Shown here piece after piece: positions 16,786 through 26,292 of a stretch of 64,000 nucleotides of DNA. Each line of letters starts with the position of its first letter. The stretch's first letter is position 1. The DNA is from Rhizobium sp. Root1334 (GTDB taxonomy: Bacteria; Pseudomonadota; Alphaproteobacteria; Rhizobiales; Rhizobiaceae), in NCBI RefSeq assembly GCF_001426665.1, contig NZ_LMEY01000002.1, positions 155,296 through 219,295 of the forward strand, read 5' to 3'. Below the pieces are notes generated by a model. The model had not been told where the DNA came from and did not search any database. It saw only the letters and a program-made list of their open reading frames with translations. Both the position numbers and the translations under genes were made by a program.

Positions 16786-18330
16786 TCAAGCCGATAGCGT
16801 TGCGAACACCTTCTGCAACAGATCTAATGGGATGGGCTTTGTGAGATGGAAATTAAATCCGGCCTCCGTCGCCAATTCCCGGTCACGGTCTTGCCCCCAA
16901 CCTGTCTGTGCGATGATTGGTGTATCTTGAAACATCGCCTCCATGCGAAATGCCCGGCAGACCTCATACCCATTCATACCTGGGAGCCCGATATCAAGGA
17001 GTATGACGTCGGGCTGGTAATATTTTGCAGCGTCCAAAGCCTTGCGGCCGTCGTGAACAGCTTCGAACTCGTGCCCGATGTCTTCAAGCATCATCCCAAG
17101 TGCATCGGCGATGAGTGGATTGTCGTCAACGACAAGGACCTTCAACGGCCGGAAAACCGGCGTTTCGGGTAGCGATTCCTCTGCGAATTGCGCAGTTGGC
17201 GATGGAGAAATTAACGGAAGCCTGATTGAAAAGCGGCTCCCCAATCCCGGACCGGCGCTGTATGCATCGACAGAGCCGGCATGCATTTCGACAAGCCGCT
17301 TGACGAGAGCAAGTCCGATGCCAAGCCCACCCTGCGCGCGCTGAAGGTGGTCATCGATCTGAGTGAAGAGCTGAAACACATTCGCCTGCATGTCAATCGG
17401 CATCCCTACACCGTTATCGGTGACATCAAGGACAACATCCATCCCTTCCGTTCGAACGGTCAGACCGATTTGTCCGCCTGCCGGCGTGTATTTCGCTGCA
17501 TTGTTGAGAAGGTTGGACACAATCTGAGACAGTCGAATTTGGTCACCGGCAACCCATAGTTTGGCTTCAGTGCCCTCAATCGTCAGTGTATGCCGCGCAC
17601 CGTCTATCAACGGCAGGCTGGCCTCGGTCGCCGAACGGATGATGTCGTTGATCCCAACGATGTCATTCCTGAGTTCAATTTTTCCCTGGCTAACGCGCGA
17701 GACGTCGAGGAGGTCGTCAATTAGCCTGACGAGATGGACCAGTTGGCGGTCCATCATGTTGCGGATTTCAGCCGCGTTCTCCCTATTCGGATTGCGCTTT
17801 AGGATGTCCAGACCATTACGCAAGGGCGCCAGTGGATTGCGTAGTTCGTGGGCGAGCGTGGCAAGGAACTCATCTTTCCGGCGATCGGCCTCCTTCAACG
17901 CTTTGGTGTGGAGCTGAAGTTCATCACGTTGTGAAGCGATTTGTTGCCGTTGACAATATAGCTCGAAAAAGACATCCGCCTTGCTGCGCAAAACATCCGG
18001 TTCGATCGGCTTTTGTATGAAATCCACTGCGCCAGCTTCATATCCTTGGAAGCGCCATCTGCTTTCAGTGCTACCCGCTGTCACGAAGATTATCGGCACG
18101 CGCCGCGTTCGCTCGTTGCCCCGCATCAGCTCAGCAAGCTCAAAACCGTTCAATCCAGGCATCTGCACGTCGATCAACGCCAGAGCCACGTCATGCTCGA
18201 GAAGCAACTCCAGTGCTTGATCGCCCGAGCGCGCTTTAAGTAGGGTCAAGCCTTCCCGGCGCAGGAGCGCCTCAAGGGAAATAAGATTCTCGTCAAGGTC
18301 GTCGACCAAAAGAAATGTAACGTTGCCCAT
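16786..18330 (-). CDS. hybrid histidine kinase, REC-HisKA-HATPase-REC
   Basis: 514 residues, soluble. An N-terminal receiver (LLVDDLDENL, phospho-acceptor in ALIDVQMPG) is followed by a short coiled linker, HisKA with ATLAHELRNPLAPLRNG (histidine about residue 167), HATPase (VTDNGVGMP, GGLGIGLALVKRLVEMH) and a C-terminal receiver (VLVVDDNPLIADAL, VILLDIGLPGMNG). It is last in a four-gene operon; its start directly abuts the stop of the CheB-like gene. It probably receives phosphate from or works beside the large hybrid kinase. No output domain for DNA is present in this operon. Confidence 0.9.
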   Translation of the reverse strand: MGNVTFLLVDDLDENLISLEALLRREGLTLLKARSGDQALELLLEHDVALALIDVQMPGLNGFELAELMRGNERTRRVPIIFVTAGSTESRWRFQGYEAGAVDFIQKPIEPDVLRSKADVFFELYCQRQQIASQRDELQLHTKALKEADRRKDEFLATLAHELRNPLAPLRNGLDILKRNPNRENAAEIRNMMDRQLVHLVRLIDDLLDVSRVSQGKIELRNDIVGINDIIRSATEASLPLIDGARHTLTIEGTEAKLWVAGDQIRLSQIVSNLLNNAAKYTPAGGQIGLTVRTEGMDVVLDVTDNGVGMPIDMQANVFQLFTQIDDHLQRAQGGLGIGLALVKRLVEMHAGSVDAYSAGPGLGSRFSIRLPLISPSPTAQFAEESLPETPVFRPLKVLVVDDNPLIADALGMMLEDIGHEFEAVHDGRKALDAAKYYQPDVILLDIGLPGMNGYEVCRAFRMEAMFQDTPIIAQTGWGQDRDRELATEAGFNFHLTKPIPLDLLQKVFATLSA

Positions 18331-18900
18331 TCAGGCAATCCTCCTCAAATATTCGGATATACCACCTAGCGACATAACCATCGCATCGGGGCACAATGCC
18401 AGGGCTGCTTCAGGCATCGCAGCTGCAAAGGCAGTGCCGGGGTCTTGTATGATCAGTTCCCCGCCCGCTTTGGCAACGGCCAACATTCCCTTCGCCCCGT
18501 CCTGATTGGCACCGGTGAGAAGGATCGCCGTAAGCCGGGGGCCATAGACATCGGCGGCACTTTCGAACAGGACGTCGATCGATGGCCGAGAAAACAGCAC
18601 CGGGTCCTCGCTGGATAGTCCGAGCGTATTGTTGCCTTCAACCAACAAATGGTAATCTGGAGGCGCAAAATATGCGGTGGATGCCTCAAGCGGCTCCTTG
18701 TCTTCTGCCTCCAGGACCTGGACCTGGCATTTTGCCCGAAATAAGTCGGACAGGACGCTGCGTTTGTCAGGCGGGATATGAACGACGATGATGATCGGCA
18801 GGGCGAAATCCTTTGGGAGCGAAGGCAGAATGACGGAAAGTGCCTCCAATGCTCCCGCGGATGCACCAATTACGATTGCCTGGGGCGCCAACCTACTCAT
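18331..18900 (-). CDS. CheB-type methylesterase domain protein without receiver
   Basis: 189 residues consisting only of the CheB catalytic domain. The triad is visible: serine in VIGASAGALEAL, histidine in IVVHIPPDKRS and aspartate in LLTGANQDGAKGM. Classical CheB has an N-terminal receiver that gates the active site; it is missing here, so control must come from partners. The start overlaps the stop of the CheR-like gene by 4 bases. With CheR it would remove or add methyl groups on glutamates of a target; no chemoreceptor is encoded nearby. Confidence 0.9.
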   Translation of the reverse strand: MSRLAPQAIVIGASAGALEALSVILPSLPKDFALPIIIVVHIPPDKRSVLSDLFRAKCQVQVLEAEDKEPLEASTAYFAPPDYHLLVEGNNTLGLSSEDPVLFSRPSIDVLFESAADVYGPRLTAILLTGANQDGAKGMLAVAKAGGELIIQDPGTAFAAAMPEAALALCPDAMVMSLGGISEYLRRIA

Positions 18901-19730
18901 TTGGCCGTACTCTGGTAGATCTTTTCCTCTCGCACGAACTCTTTAAAAGCGTCTGCGTGGCTGCAGAAACGAAGGCTCTCTTTGGCGCCGATACCGAGAA
19001 ATCCCTTGCGGGTCAAAGAGTCTCTGAACAAACCAACAGCCTTGTCTTGCAGTGGCCGGTCGAAATAGATCATGACGTTGCGGCACGAAATCAGATGCAT
19101 CTCACCAAAGACCGCGTCGGTAACAAGGCTGTGGTCGGAAAACACAACTCGCTCCCGCAACGTCTTGTCAAACGAAACTCTGCCATAATCGGCGGTGTAG
19201 TAATCGGACAAGGAGGACTTGCCTCCGGACCTACGATGATTTTCCGTGAAAAGCTGAATACGGTCGAGATCGTAGACCCCAGCCTCCGCGATCTGGAGTG
19301 CGTCCTGATTGATGTCGGTGGCATAAAAGATCGTCCGATCTTCCAACCCTTCCTCTCGAAACAGAATAGCGAGCGAGTAAAGTTCCTCGCCCCCACTGCA
19401 GCCAGCGATCCAGATCTTCAGGGACGGATAGGTTTTTAGGTGCGGCACCACCTTTTCTCGTATGGCGCGAAAGTATCCGGGGTCGCGAAACATCTCGCTC
19501 ACCTGAACCGTCAAATATCCCAAAAGGCGCGGCAGCATCGCCTCGTCATGAAGGACACGCTCCTGCAGGGCCGAGATGGTGGAAAAACCCATCTGCTCGC
19601 GCGCCTGCCTGAGGCGCCGCCTCACCGAGGCCATCGCATAATTGCGAAAATCGTAATGATACCGGACATAGAGTGCTTCCAGCAGAAGCCGGATTTCAAT
19701 CTCCTCGATCTTTTCGGATGGTTCGATCAC
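18897..19730 (-). CDS. CheR-type methyltransferase
   Basis: 277 residues: an N-terminal helical domain (IEIRLLLEALYVRYHYDFRNYAMASVRRR) and the S-adenosylmethionine-binding domain with IWIAGCSGGEELYSLAI (about residue 110), YATDINQDALQIA and ISCRNVMIYFDRPLQ. These are the hallmarks of CheR. It overlaps the kinase gene upstream and the CheB-like gene downstream by 4 bases each. Substrate is probably a signalling protein of this operon or elsewhere; chemotaxis itself is unlikely because no che operon is seen. Confidence 0.9.
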   Translation of the reverse strand: MIEPSEKIEEIEIRLLLEALYVRYHYDFRNYAMASVRRRLRQAREQMGFSTISALQERVLHDEAMLPRLLGYLTVQVSEMFRDPGYFRAIREKVVPHLKTYPSLKIWIAGCSGGEELYSLAILFREEGLEDRTIFYATDINQDALQIAEAGVYDLDRIQLFTENHRRSGGKSSLSDYYTADYGRVSFDKTLRERVVFSDHSLVTDAVFGEMHLISCRNVMIYFDRPLQDKAVGLFRDSLTRKGFLGIGAKESLRFCSHADAFKEFVREEKIYQSTAK

Positions 19731-22700
19731 CGCGGCATCCAGACACGCACGAGTGACAGCAGCTTTTCCACGTCCAGAGGCTTTGCCATATAGTCATTGG
19801 CACCAGCATCGACACAGCGCTGTTGGTCGTCCGGCATCGCTTTGGCCGTCAAGGTGATGATTGGCAGCTTTTTCCAGTCCGGGTTCTTGCGGATCGCCCG
19901 GGTAGCAGTCAAGCCGTCCATGACCGGCATCATCACATCCATCAGGACAAGATCGATCCCGCTCGATGGTTGGCTCTGGGCGTGTTCAAGCTTGTCGAGA
20001 GCTTCCTGACCATTGCGGGCAATTTCGATAACCGCGCCCCGCGGTTCGAGAATGTTCGTTAACGCATAAACGTTTCGGACGTCGTCTTCGACGATCAGAA
20101 TCCGTCGGCCTTCAAGCAACGAATCCCTGTTACGCGCCTTGCGGATCATCTTCTGCTGCTCGTCGGGCAAATCGGAAACCACTTGGTGAAGGAATAGAGA
20201 TACTTCGTCTAATAGGCGTTCTGGCGACTTGGCGCCCTTAATGATGATGGATTTAGAATAGCGGCGCAGCCGTTGCTCTTCGTCCGCGGACAGAACCCTG
20301 CCCGTATAGACGATGACCGGCGGGAACGAATGGCTGCTATCCTGGCTGATCGTTTCAAGCAGAGAATAACCGGATGCGTCGGGGAGGGAAAGATCGAGCA
20401 CCATGCAGTCGAAAGTCTGTTCCTTGAGAAGCGTCAGGCACTCGGCCGCCGTGCCGGCGCTAACCGTTTCGACATCGTGGGATGTCAGCAGTTTGGCGAC
20501 GGCATCGCGCTGGATCTCGTTGTCCTCAACGATCAGCACGCGATGAACGCCCTGCGAGAATTTCGCCTCGAGCTTTTGCAGGACCTCGACAAGCTGCTCG
20601 CGTTTAACAGGCTTCATGACGTATCCGACCGCCCCCAACGAAAGTGCGGTTTCGGAATAGTCGTTGGCTGAAACGATATGGATGGGAATATGACGTGTAC
20701 GCACGTCGCGCTTCAATCTGTCGAGCACTGACAGACCGGATTGATCCGGCAACCCGACATCGAGAACGACTGCATTTGGCATGAATTGTTTTGCAAGCTC
20801 CAGGGCATCATGAGCGTTACCCGCCACCAAAGCACGGAAACCCATCTCACGGGCGAGGTCGCGCAGGATCGCCGCAAAAGTGTCGTCGTCCTCGATCACA
20901 AGCAAGGTGCGTTTGCCATCGTTGGGCGTTGCCCGGTCGTCCTCAACGATCCGATGGCGTTCCGCGCGTGCCGGGCGTTCGTCCACAATTGACGGCTGCG
21001 ATGGCGCAACCATCCGATCTGACGGAGTCTCGCGGGAAGCAATTCTCGAAGGATCGTAGGCCTCAGGAATGACAACCGTGAAGATGCTTCCTTCCGCATC
21101 ACGGCTGGTGAGACGAATTACGCCACCGAGCAAGCGCACGAGTTCTCTCGATATGGACAGGCCAAGCCCGGTACCACCGAACCGGCGGCTGATCGTGCCA
21201 TCGGCCTGGTGAAAGGCGCCGAAAATGCTGCGCTGCTGCTCCTGCGGGATTCCGATTCCGGTATCGGAGACCGCCAAGGCAAGCTGACCATCACCGGCAC
21301 TGCGAAGGGTCAGCGCGACCTTGCCCTTCTCGGTAAACTTGAAGGCGTTGGACAACAGGTTCTTGAGAACCTGTTCCAGGCGTTGAGGGTCGGTCTCAAT
21401 AATTGCGGGGACCTGGGGAGCGATATCGATATCAAAGACAAGTCCCTTGGATTTTGCCACGGGCTCGAAGAGCTGCCGAAGTCCGCTGGCCAGTCTCTCA
21501 ACGGCAACCGGCTCGGGCCTGATATCGACATGACCGGCCTCGATCTTGGACAGATCGAGGATGTCGTTGATCAGATTGAGAAGATCGTTCCCGGACGATT
21601 GAATTGTCTGGGCATACTTGACCTGCTCGGCTGTAAGATTGTCTTCCGGGTTGTCGGCCAAGAGCTTGGCGAGGATGAGCGAAGAATTGAGCGGCGTACG
21701 CAACTCGTGCGACATGTTGGCAAGGAAATCCGACTTGTACCGGCTTGCCTGTTCGAGCTCACGCGCCTTGAGTTGGACCGATGCGTTAACCCGTTCAAGA
21801 TCATCCCGTTGACCCTCTAACTGCTGCGTCTGTTCTTCCAGCTGCGAATTCGTCTGCTCAAGTTCGACCTGCTGCTGTTCAAGGCGGGCTTGGGATTCTT
21901 TCAGCGCGCGTCCTTGTTCTTCGAGTTCCTCGTTTGAAACGCGCAGCTCTTCGCCTTGGACCTGAAGTTCTTCCGCCTGCCGCTGGGTTTCACGCAGGAA
22001 ATTTTGGAGGTCGCTGCGATACTTTGCCGATCGCACCGCCGTCGCGATGGATAAAGATGCCTGCTCAAGAAGTGCCAGGATGTTTTCGTCGACCGGGCGC
22101 AGGAAGCCAAGTTCGATGACGGAATTGACAGCTCCATCGACGCCCCCAGGGGAAATCACGAGATGCCTTGGTTTGTCGCTTCCAAGGGACGAACCAAACG
22201 CCAAATAGCCTTCAGGCACGTCTGTGACGAGTATTGGCTTTGCACCGGCAATAGCCTGCCCCAGAAGGCCTTCCTTGGGTTGAAAGCGCAGCAAGACGTT
22301 TGCATTTGCTGGAACCCCGTAGGTGGCGGCGCGCTGAAAAGTATCCTCGTCCTTGACGAAAATCGCCCCTGCGACAGCCCCCGAATAGTCTGCAAGAAAC
22401 TGGAGAATTTTGTCGCCGAGTTCCTCGGTGGGGCGGTCTCCAGCGACGGCAGAGCTCACTCCGACCTGCCCCTTTTGCAACCAGTCTTCCCTTCGTCTTG
22501 AGAGCGTGGCCTGGCGCATCAGAATTCCGATTGCCGCCGTCAGCAAGATACCGAGAAGACCCGCCAAAATGCTGCTGACAAACGCGGTCGAATAGGCATT
22601 GGCCATCTCTGTCAGACGCTCTGTCCGGAGACGGCGTTCTTCTTGCCGCATCGTCGTCAGTTGCGAGCGAACGGCGTCCATTTCAGCCTTGCCACGGTCC

Positions 22701-23161
22701 GAATTGACCATGGCAAGCGCAGCGTCGGATCCCTGCGCGCGCCTCAAGTCTATCGTCTCGCGAAGTTCCTTTATTTTTGCATCGACATGCGACTTCAGCA
22801 TCGCGAGCCTCTGCTTTTGCGAAGCATCGTCGCCGATTAACCCTGCTATAGATTCAATGCGGGCCGGAATAGCGCTGACTGCGGCGTTATACGGTTCGAG
22901 ATATCGCTCACTGTTTGTCAGCAGAAATCCACGTTGTCCGGTTTCTGCATCCTGAATGTTGGAAAGCAACTCGCCAAGGCCGACGATGACTTCATGGGAG
23001 TGCACGACGCGCTCGTTGTTTGAACGCAAGGTCTCAACATTGTAGAAGGAAACAGCTCCACTAGCGATGAAAAACAGCACCGCCCCCGCAAGACTGATAG
23101 CAACAGCCGGATCTAGCCCAAGGCTCCGGCGGGAAGGCGATGTAATATCTGACGTGGTCAT
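19727..23161 (-). CDS. membrane hybrid histidine kinase, CHASE3-GAF-HisKA-HATPase-REC-REC-REC
   Basis: 1144 residues. Transmembrane helix 1 (about 20-40), a CHASE3-type periplasmic domain (about 45-185, with ETGQRGFLLTNSERYLEPY), transmembrane helix 2 (about 193-215), a GAF-like domain (240-375), a long Glu/Gln-rich coiled coil (about 385-470), HisKA with FLANMSHELRTPLNSSL, HATPase (VSDTGIGIP, GGTGLGLSIS) and three receivers whose phospho-acceptors lie in VVLDVGLPDQSG, MVLDLSLPDASG and VLMDVMMPVMDG. It heads the CheR-CheB-kinase operon. This domain order is common in alphaproteobacterial stress and biofilm sensors. Confidence 0.93.
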   Translation of the reverse strand: MTTSDITSPSRRSLGLDPAVAISLAGAVLFFIASGAVSFYNVETLRSNNERVVHSHEVIVGLGELLSNIQDAETGQRGFLLTNSERYLEPYNAAVSAIPARIESIAGLIGDDASQKQRLAMLKSHVDAKIKELRETIDLRRAQGSDAALAMVNSDRGKAEMDAVRSQLTTMRQEERRLRTERLTEMANAYSTAFVSSILAGLLGILLTAAIGILMRQATLSRRREDWLQKGQVGVSSAVAGDRPTEELGDKILQFLADYSGAVAGAIFVKDEDTFQRAATYGVPANANVLLRFQPKEGLLGQAIAGAKPILVTDVPEGYLAFGSSLGSDKPRHLVISPGGVDGAVNSVIELGFLRPVDENILALLEQASLSIATAVRSAKYRSDLQNFLRETQRQAEELQVQGEELRVSNEELEEQGRALKESQARLEQQQVELEQTNSQLEEQTQQLEGQRDDLERVNASVQLKARELEQASRYKSDFLANMSHELRTPLNSSLILAKLLADNPEDNLTAEQVKYAQTIQSSGNDLLNLINDILDLSKIEAGHVDIRPEPVAVERLASGLRQLFEPVAKSKGLVFDIDIAPQVPAIIETDPQRLEQVLKNLLSNAFKFTEKGKVALTLRSAGDGQLALAVSDTGIGIPQEQQRSIFGAFHQADGTISRRFGGTGLGLSISRELVRLLGGVIRLTSRDAEGSIFTVVIPEAYDPSRIASRETPSDRMVAPSQPSIVDERPARAERHRIVEDDRATPNDGKRTLLVIEDDDTFAAILRDLAREMGFRALVAGNAHDALELAKQFMPNAVVLDVGLPDQSGLSVLDRLKRDVRTRHIPIHIVSANDYSETALSLGAVGYVMKPVKREQLVEVLQKLEAKFSQGVHRVLIVEDNEIQRDAVAKLLTSHDVETVSAGTAAECLTLLKEQTFDCMVLDLSLPDASGYSLLETISQDSSHSFPPVIVYTGRVLSADEEQRLRRYSKSIIIKGAKSPERLLDEVSLFLHQVVSDLPDEQQKMIRKARNRDSLLEGRRILIVEDDVRNVYALTNILEPRGAVIEIARNGQEALDKLEHAQSQPSSGIDLVLMDVMMPVMDGLTATRAIRKNPDWKKLPIITLTAKAMPDDQQRCVDAGANDYMAKPLDVEKLLSLVRVWMPR

Positions 23162-23810
23162 GATTATCTCAGCATGAGAGGAGGCGAATTGGTGATCGCA
23201 GGCGCTGACCCGCTGTTCTCAGGAATGAAATGATCGCGGGAGCATTTGAGGGCAGGCATACCTTTAGGTAACGCCAAGTGGGCGGAAAGGCGGCCTGAGA
23301 AAGCGGGCAATCCTGCCGGAACTCCACCTTTGCATATCGGCCCGGTTCGCCTGCGACTACATACGATTTAACCGGAAGACGGTTCCCCGCCCCGGTATTC
23401 AGGTTCACCTGCAGCATCAAGACGCGCCGTTCATTCTACATATCTGCCCCACATGGAGCCCGTAAACGCTTGGCCACGAATGTTGTTCCGTCCCCAAAAC
23501 AAAATAATTGAATGCGCAAAGCGGGAAAGATATCGGCGTTCTAGAGGTTCGTGACAGTCGTCTTGCTGCCCATCCTCTCGATGGTGCCGGAGGTCATGGC
23601 GGTGGGGCGACAGCGCTAGGCATTCCATACTGCTGATTATCGGCTCGATGGTTATACTGTTTTTGAAGTCGCGCTTATCGAAGCTGGTTCGAAGACGAGT
23701 TTTTCAATTGTGACCTCAATCGTCGCTGCCTGCGCAGGCAGGACGGCCAGCAAGAGAACCAACGCACTTATTCCCCGCTTGCAACAGTTGCTCCGCATCG
23801 TCCCGCTTCG
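23162..23810. other. long intergenic region upstream of the hybrid-kinase operon
   Basis: About 650 bases. A minus-strand frame of 83 codons (23169-23420) is present but has weak start signals and unconvincing composition. The clearest signal is the promoter candidate at 23465-23489. The region is more AT-rich than its neighbours. Confidence 0.4.
23465..23489 (-). promoter_or_regulatory. candidate RpoE2/EcfG promoter with full CGTT -10 element
   Basis: Minus strand GGAAC (23485-23489), 18 bases, TT (23465-23466); the two bases before TT make CGTT, the preferred -10 form. It points at the hybrid-kinase operon but lies about 300 bases before its ATG, so either the leader is long or a short unannotated gene lies between. 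Confidence 0.5.
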
Positions 23811-24332
23811 TTATTTCAGCATCGAAGCGACATGTTCGGCATGTTGCTCGTGCCCCTGGAACAGCTTGGGGCCGGTCTCCAGGAGATCCTTGAACTCGGC
23901 ATTCTGCGCTGAGGGGATCAGGAGGGTCTCAAGCGCCCCATTAACCTGCTTATGATAAGCAACCTCGTTTTCGACATAGGCCTTATCGAAGGCCGATCCC
24001 GTCAGTTTTGCCAGCTTATCGCGCTCGTCAGCCGCAGCCTTCGTCAACTGGCGGCTTGTGTCGTTGTCTTCAGGCGTGACCTTCAGCTTCTTCACGAGGG
24101 CAAGTGCCTGCTGGTTGACGGCTTCGTGGTCTTGCAGCATGCCTTTCGCAAATTCGATGACATCGTTGTTCTTGGAAATCTTGACGGCTTGTTTGGCAGC
24201 CTCGATATCGATCACACCGGCCGTGTAGGCAATATGAGCGATTTGCGGATCGGTTGGCGCAGCTCCGGCTGCGAAGGCGGCAGGGCTGAGAAGGCAGATT
24301 GCGGCAATGGCCGCGTTCAATCGGACGAACAT
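23811..24332 (-). CDS. DUF4142 secreted protein
   Basis: 173 residues with a signal peptide (MFVRLNAAIAAICLLSPAAFAAGA) and the DUF4142 helical bundle: PQIAHIAYTAGVIDIEAAKQAVKIS, VIEFAKGMLQDHEAVNQQALALVKKL and AYVENEVAYHKQVNGALETLL. It is of typical family length. DUF4142 proteins are periplasmic, ferritin-like helical proteins of unknown role. It is followed by the ECF sigma gene upstream on the same strand (89 bases between), which may control it. Confidence 0.88.
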   Translation of the reverse strand: MFVRLNAAIAAICLLSPAAFAAGAAPTDPQIAHIAYTAGVIDIEAAKQAVKISKNNDVIEFAKGMLQDHEAVNQQALALVKKLKVTPEDNDTSRQLTKAAADERDKLAKLTGSAFDKAYVENEVAYHKQVNGALETLLIPSAQNAEFKDLLETGPKLFQGHEQHAEHVASMLK

Positions 24333-24421
24333 CTTTTGAAGCTCCTCTTTCCGGCGAGTGATTAGGCGCCGGTTTGTTGGTGACGCTCATTGGATGCCGC
24401 CGGACATCAAACGTCCGGAAA

Positions 24422-25120
24422 TTATTCCTCCATTCCCAGCCGCTTCACCACTTTTGCTGTCAGCCGCTCGCAGCGCCATCCGGCAAAGGGGAAGGCGTCG
24501 AGAAGAACGGGCCCGATGCGATTGTCGATATGTTTTCGCAGCAGGGCCCGGGCACGATGAAGTCTCGATCGCACTGTGTCGGGCTTGATACCCAAAAGCT
24601 CCGCCGTTTCCTCGACGCTCATACCTTCAATTACCCTGGCAATGAAGGCGAGGCGGAAATTGCCGGGTAGCTCGTCTGTCGCCTCTTCCACAAGTCGCAA
24701 AATCTGCCGTTGTGCCATGGATTTTTCCGGATCGTCACTGTCTGCCCTGCTTGGGAATTGGACGACTTCAGCGCTCTGACGAATGATCGGAAACGCAATC
24801 TCCGGGCTGCGCGAAGCCTTGCGAAGGCGGCCAAGGGCTTCATTCATGACGATCCGATGCAGCCAGGTCGAAAGCGACGCATCTGCCCTGAAACTGCCGA
24901 GATGTTGAAAGGCGTTGACATAGGCTTCCTGCACCACGTCCTCGGCGACACTGTCGTCACGAACAAATCCGCGGGCGATGCGAAACAGACGCTGATTGTA
25001 GCGCGCCATAATCATCCGAAAGGCCATTGAGTCTCCGGCAATCGTACGTTCAGCCAGGAGGGCTTCACTGGTACCATCATCGGCTGTGGAACGCTCGCGA
25101 GCTGCAAATGCTGGTGTCAT
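24422..25120 (-). CDS. ECF RNA polymerase sigma factor
   Basis: 232 residues. Region 2 is MARYNQRLFRIARGFVRDDSVAEDVVQEAYVNAFQHL with the STWLHRIVMNEALGRLR end. Region 4 is FRLAFIARVIEGMSVEETAELLGIKPDTVRSRLHRARALL, a helix-turn-helix that reads the -35 element. No anti-sigma gene with a zinc-binding motif adjoins it and no NepR-like small protein is visible, so it is probably not the general stress sigma factor itself. The DUF4142 gene directly downstream is its best local target candidate. Confidence 0.92.
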   Translation of the reverse strand: MTPAFAARERSTADDGTSEALLAERTIAGDSMAFRMIMARYNQRLFRIARGFVRDDSVAEDVVQEAYVNAFQHLGSFRADASLSTWLHRIVMNEALGRLRKASRSPEIAFPIIRQSAEVVQFPSRADSDDPEKSMAQRQILRLVEEATDELPGNFRLAFIARVIEGMSVEETAELLGIKPDTVRSRLHRARALLRKHIDNRIGPVLLDAFPFAGWRCERLTAKVVKRLGMEE

Positions 25121-25201
25121 CTTTTCCTCCCGTTGGTAATTGGATGCTCCACTACCGCAAACGTTCCCGGGAAAAGAAAACTCTGAGGATTTGTCGGCGG
25201 C

Positions 25202-25390
25202 TCAAATCTCCCGACGGGCCGCTTCAATCTCTTTTTGGAGCTTCGATCGCAGTGATCGGTATTCCCACAGACCATTCTCGGCCTGTCTGCGCCACACCCG
25301 TTCCAGCCAAAATAGCCCGTCATCCGACGGGAAAACGGGAAACCACGCATACCAGTCTTCCCATCGTTGCTGCGGAAACCGCATCTGCAT
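25202..25390 (-). CDS. small protein of 62 aa, Trp-rich
   Basis: The frame begins MQMRFPQQRWEDWYAWFPVF and is rich in Trp and Arg, ending in a charged helix. A GAGGA ribosome binding site lies 8 bases before the ATG, which is the main reason to accept it. It is on the same strand as and upstream of the ECF sigma gene. No family recognised. Confidence 0.5.
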   Translation of the reverse strand: MQMRFPQQRWEDWYAWFPVFPSDDGLFWLERVWRRQAENGLWEYRSLRSKLQKEIEAARREI

Positions 25391-25538
25391 GACTGTGTTC
25401 CTCGCGAGAGCCGCACGTCAGCGGAAGCATCCGCTGCGAAGATCAGAACACTCCAATGACCGCAATCGACAGATCAATTCGCCAACCGAAGTGGGCAGCG
25501 GATGTCGCTCTGCCGATATGGGTCGGCAAAACGGACTT

Positions 25539-26219
25539 TCATCGATATCGCACGCCTGCGTCTGTCACGATCACATCCATCGGAATGTCGTGGGGGAGGG
25601 GGTGGATGGTCCGGATCTTTTGAGTTGCGAACCCGACGCCAATCGTCAAGGGCTTGCGGTCGAAACTGGCGAGCGTTCTGTCGAAAAATCCGCCACCATA
25701 ACCCAGCCGGAAGCAATCGTTATCGAAGCCGACAACGGGCGCGATGACGATATCGGGGACAGCTTGCTTCCCTTCTGCCGGCACGGGGATGTTCCACACA
25801 CCGCGTTCCAGCGGTTCTCCCGTTTTCCACGATCGGAAGATCAGGGGCTCACCTTTGGCAACCACAACAGGCAGCAGGCATGTTGCATCGCGGGCGGTAG
25901 CGTTGCCCATCCATTCCCGCAGATCGGGTTCGCCAAGGAAAGGCCAGAACAGGCTGATATGTTTGCCGGCAAGGTCGGTGATCACCTGATCGAGATGGAT
26001 CGAGATTAACCGGCCAAATTCCTCGCGCTGAGCCACCGGTAGGGATTTCCGTTCCTCGATCAACCTTTGGCGTTCTGTCCGCCGCCATGCCGCATTGTCA
26101 AAAGTGGTGGCCGTTGATGCCGGCGGCAACCCCATATATGCAGGATCCACCTCGTGCATCAGGCAGGCAGGGGAAGCCAATTCGCGGGGTCCGTCATCCG
26201 CTTCTTGCTCGTCCGACAT
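25539..26219 (-). CDS. 5-formyltetrahydrofolate cyclo-ligase family protein
   Basis: 226 residues from ATG 26219 (an upstream start would add 9 residues). The N-terminus is unusually long for the family (about 50 residues before RRTERQRLIEERKSL). The core shows HISLFWPFLGEPDLREW, the phosphate-binding VVGFDNDCFRLGYGGGFFDRTLA and the closing IGVGFATQKI and DVIVTDAGV. The enzyme converts 5-formyl-THF to 5,10-methenyl-THF with ATP. The gene is divergent from a LysR regulator whose promoter region contains a perfect palindrome. Confidence 0.85.
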   Translation of the reverse strand: MSDEQEADDGPRELASPACLMHEVDPAYMGLPPASTATTFDNAAWRRTERQRLIEERKSLPVAQREEFGRLISIHLDQVITDLAGKHISLFWPFLGEPDLREWMGNATARDATCLLPVVVAKGEPLIFRSWKTGEPLERGVWNIPVPAEGKQAVPDIVIAPVVGFDNDCFRLGYGGGFFDRTLASFDRKPLTIGVGFATQKIRTIHPLPHDIPMDVIVTDAGVRYR

Positions 26220-26292
26220 GACTATCCGCCTTTCCCCAGTCAACACTGCGCGGCCAAAGGCCGGTATCCGCTTGAGCGACGCTCACGATTTT

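Noticed and set aside
23169..23420. 83-codon minus-strand frame downstream of the stress-type promoter
   Set aside because: No ribosome binding site and atypical composition; noted under the promoter finding instead.
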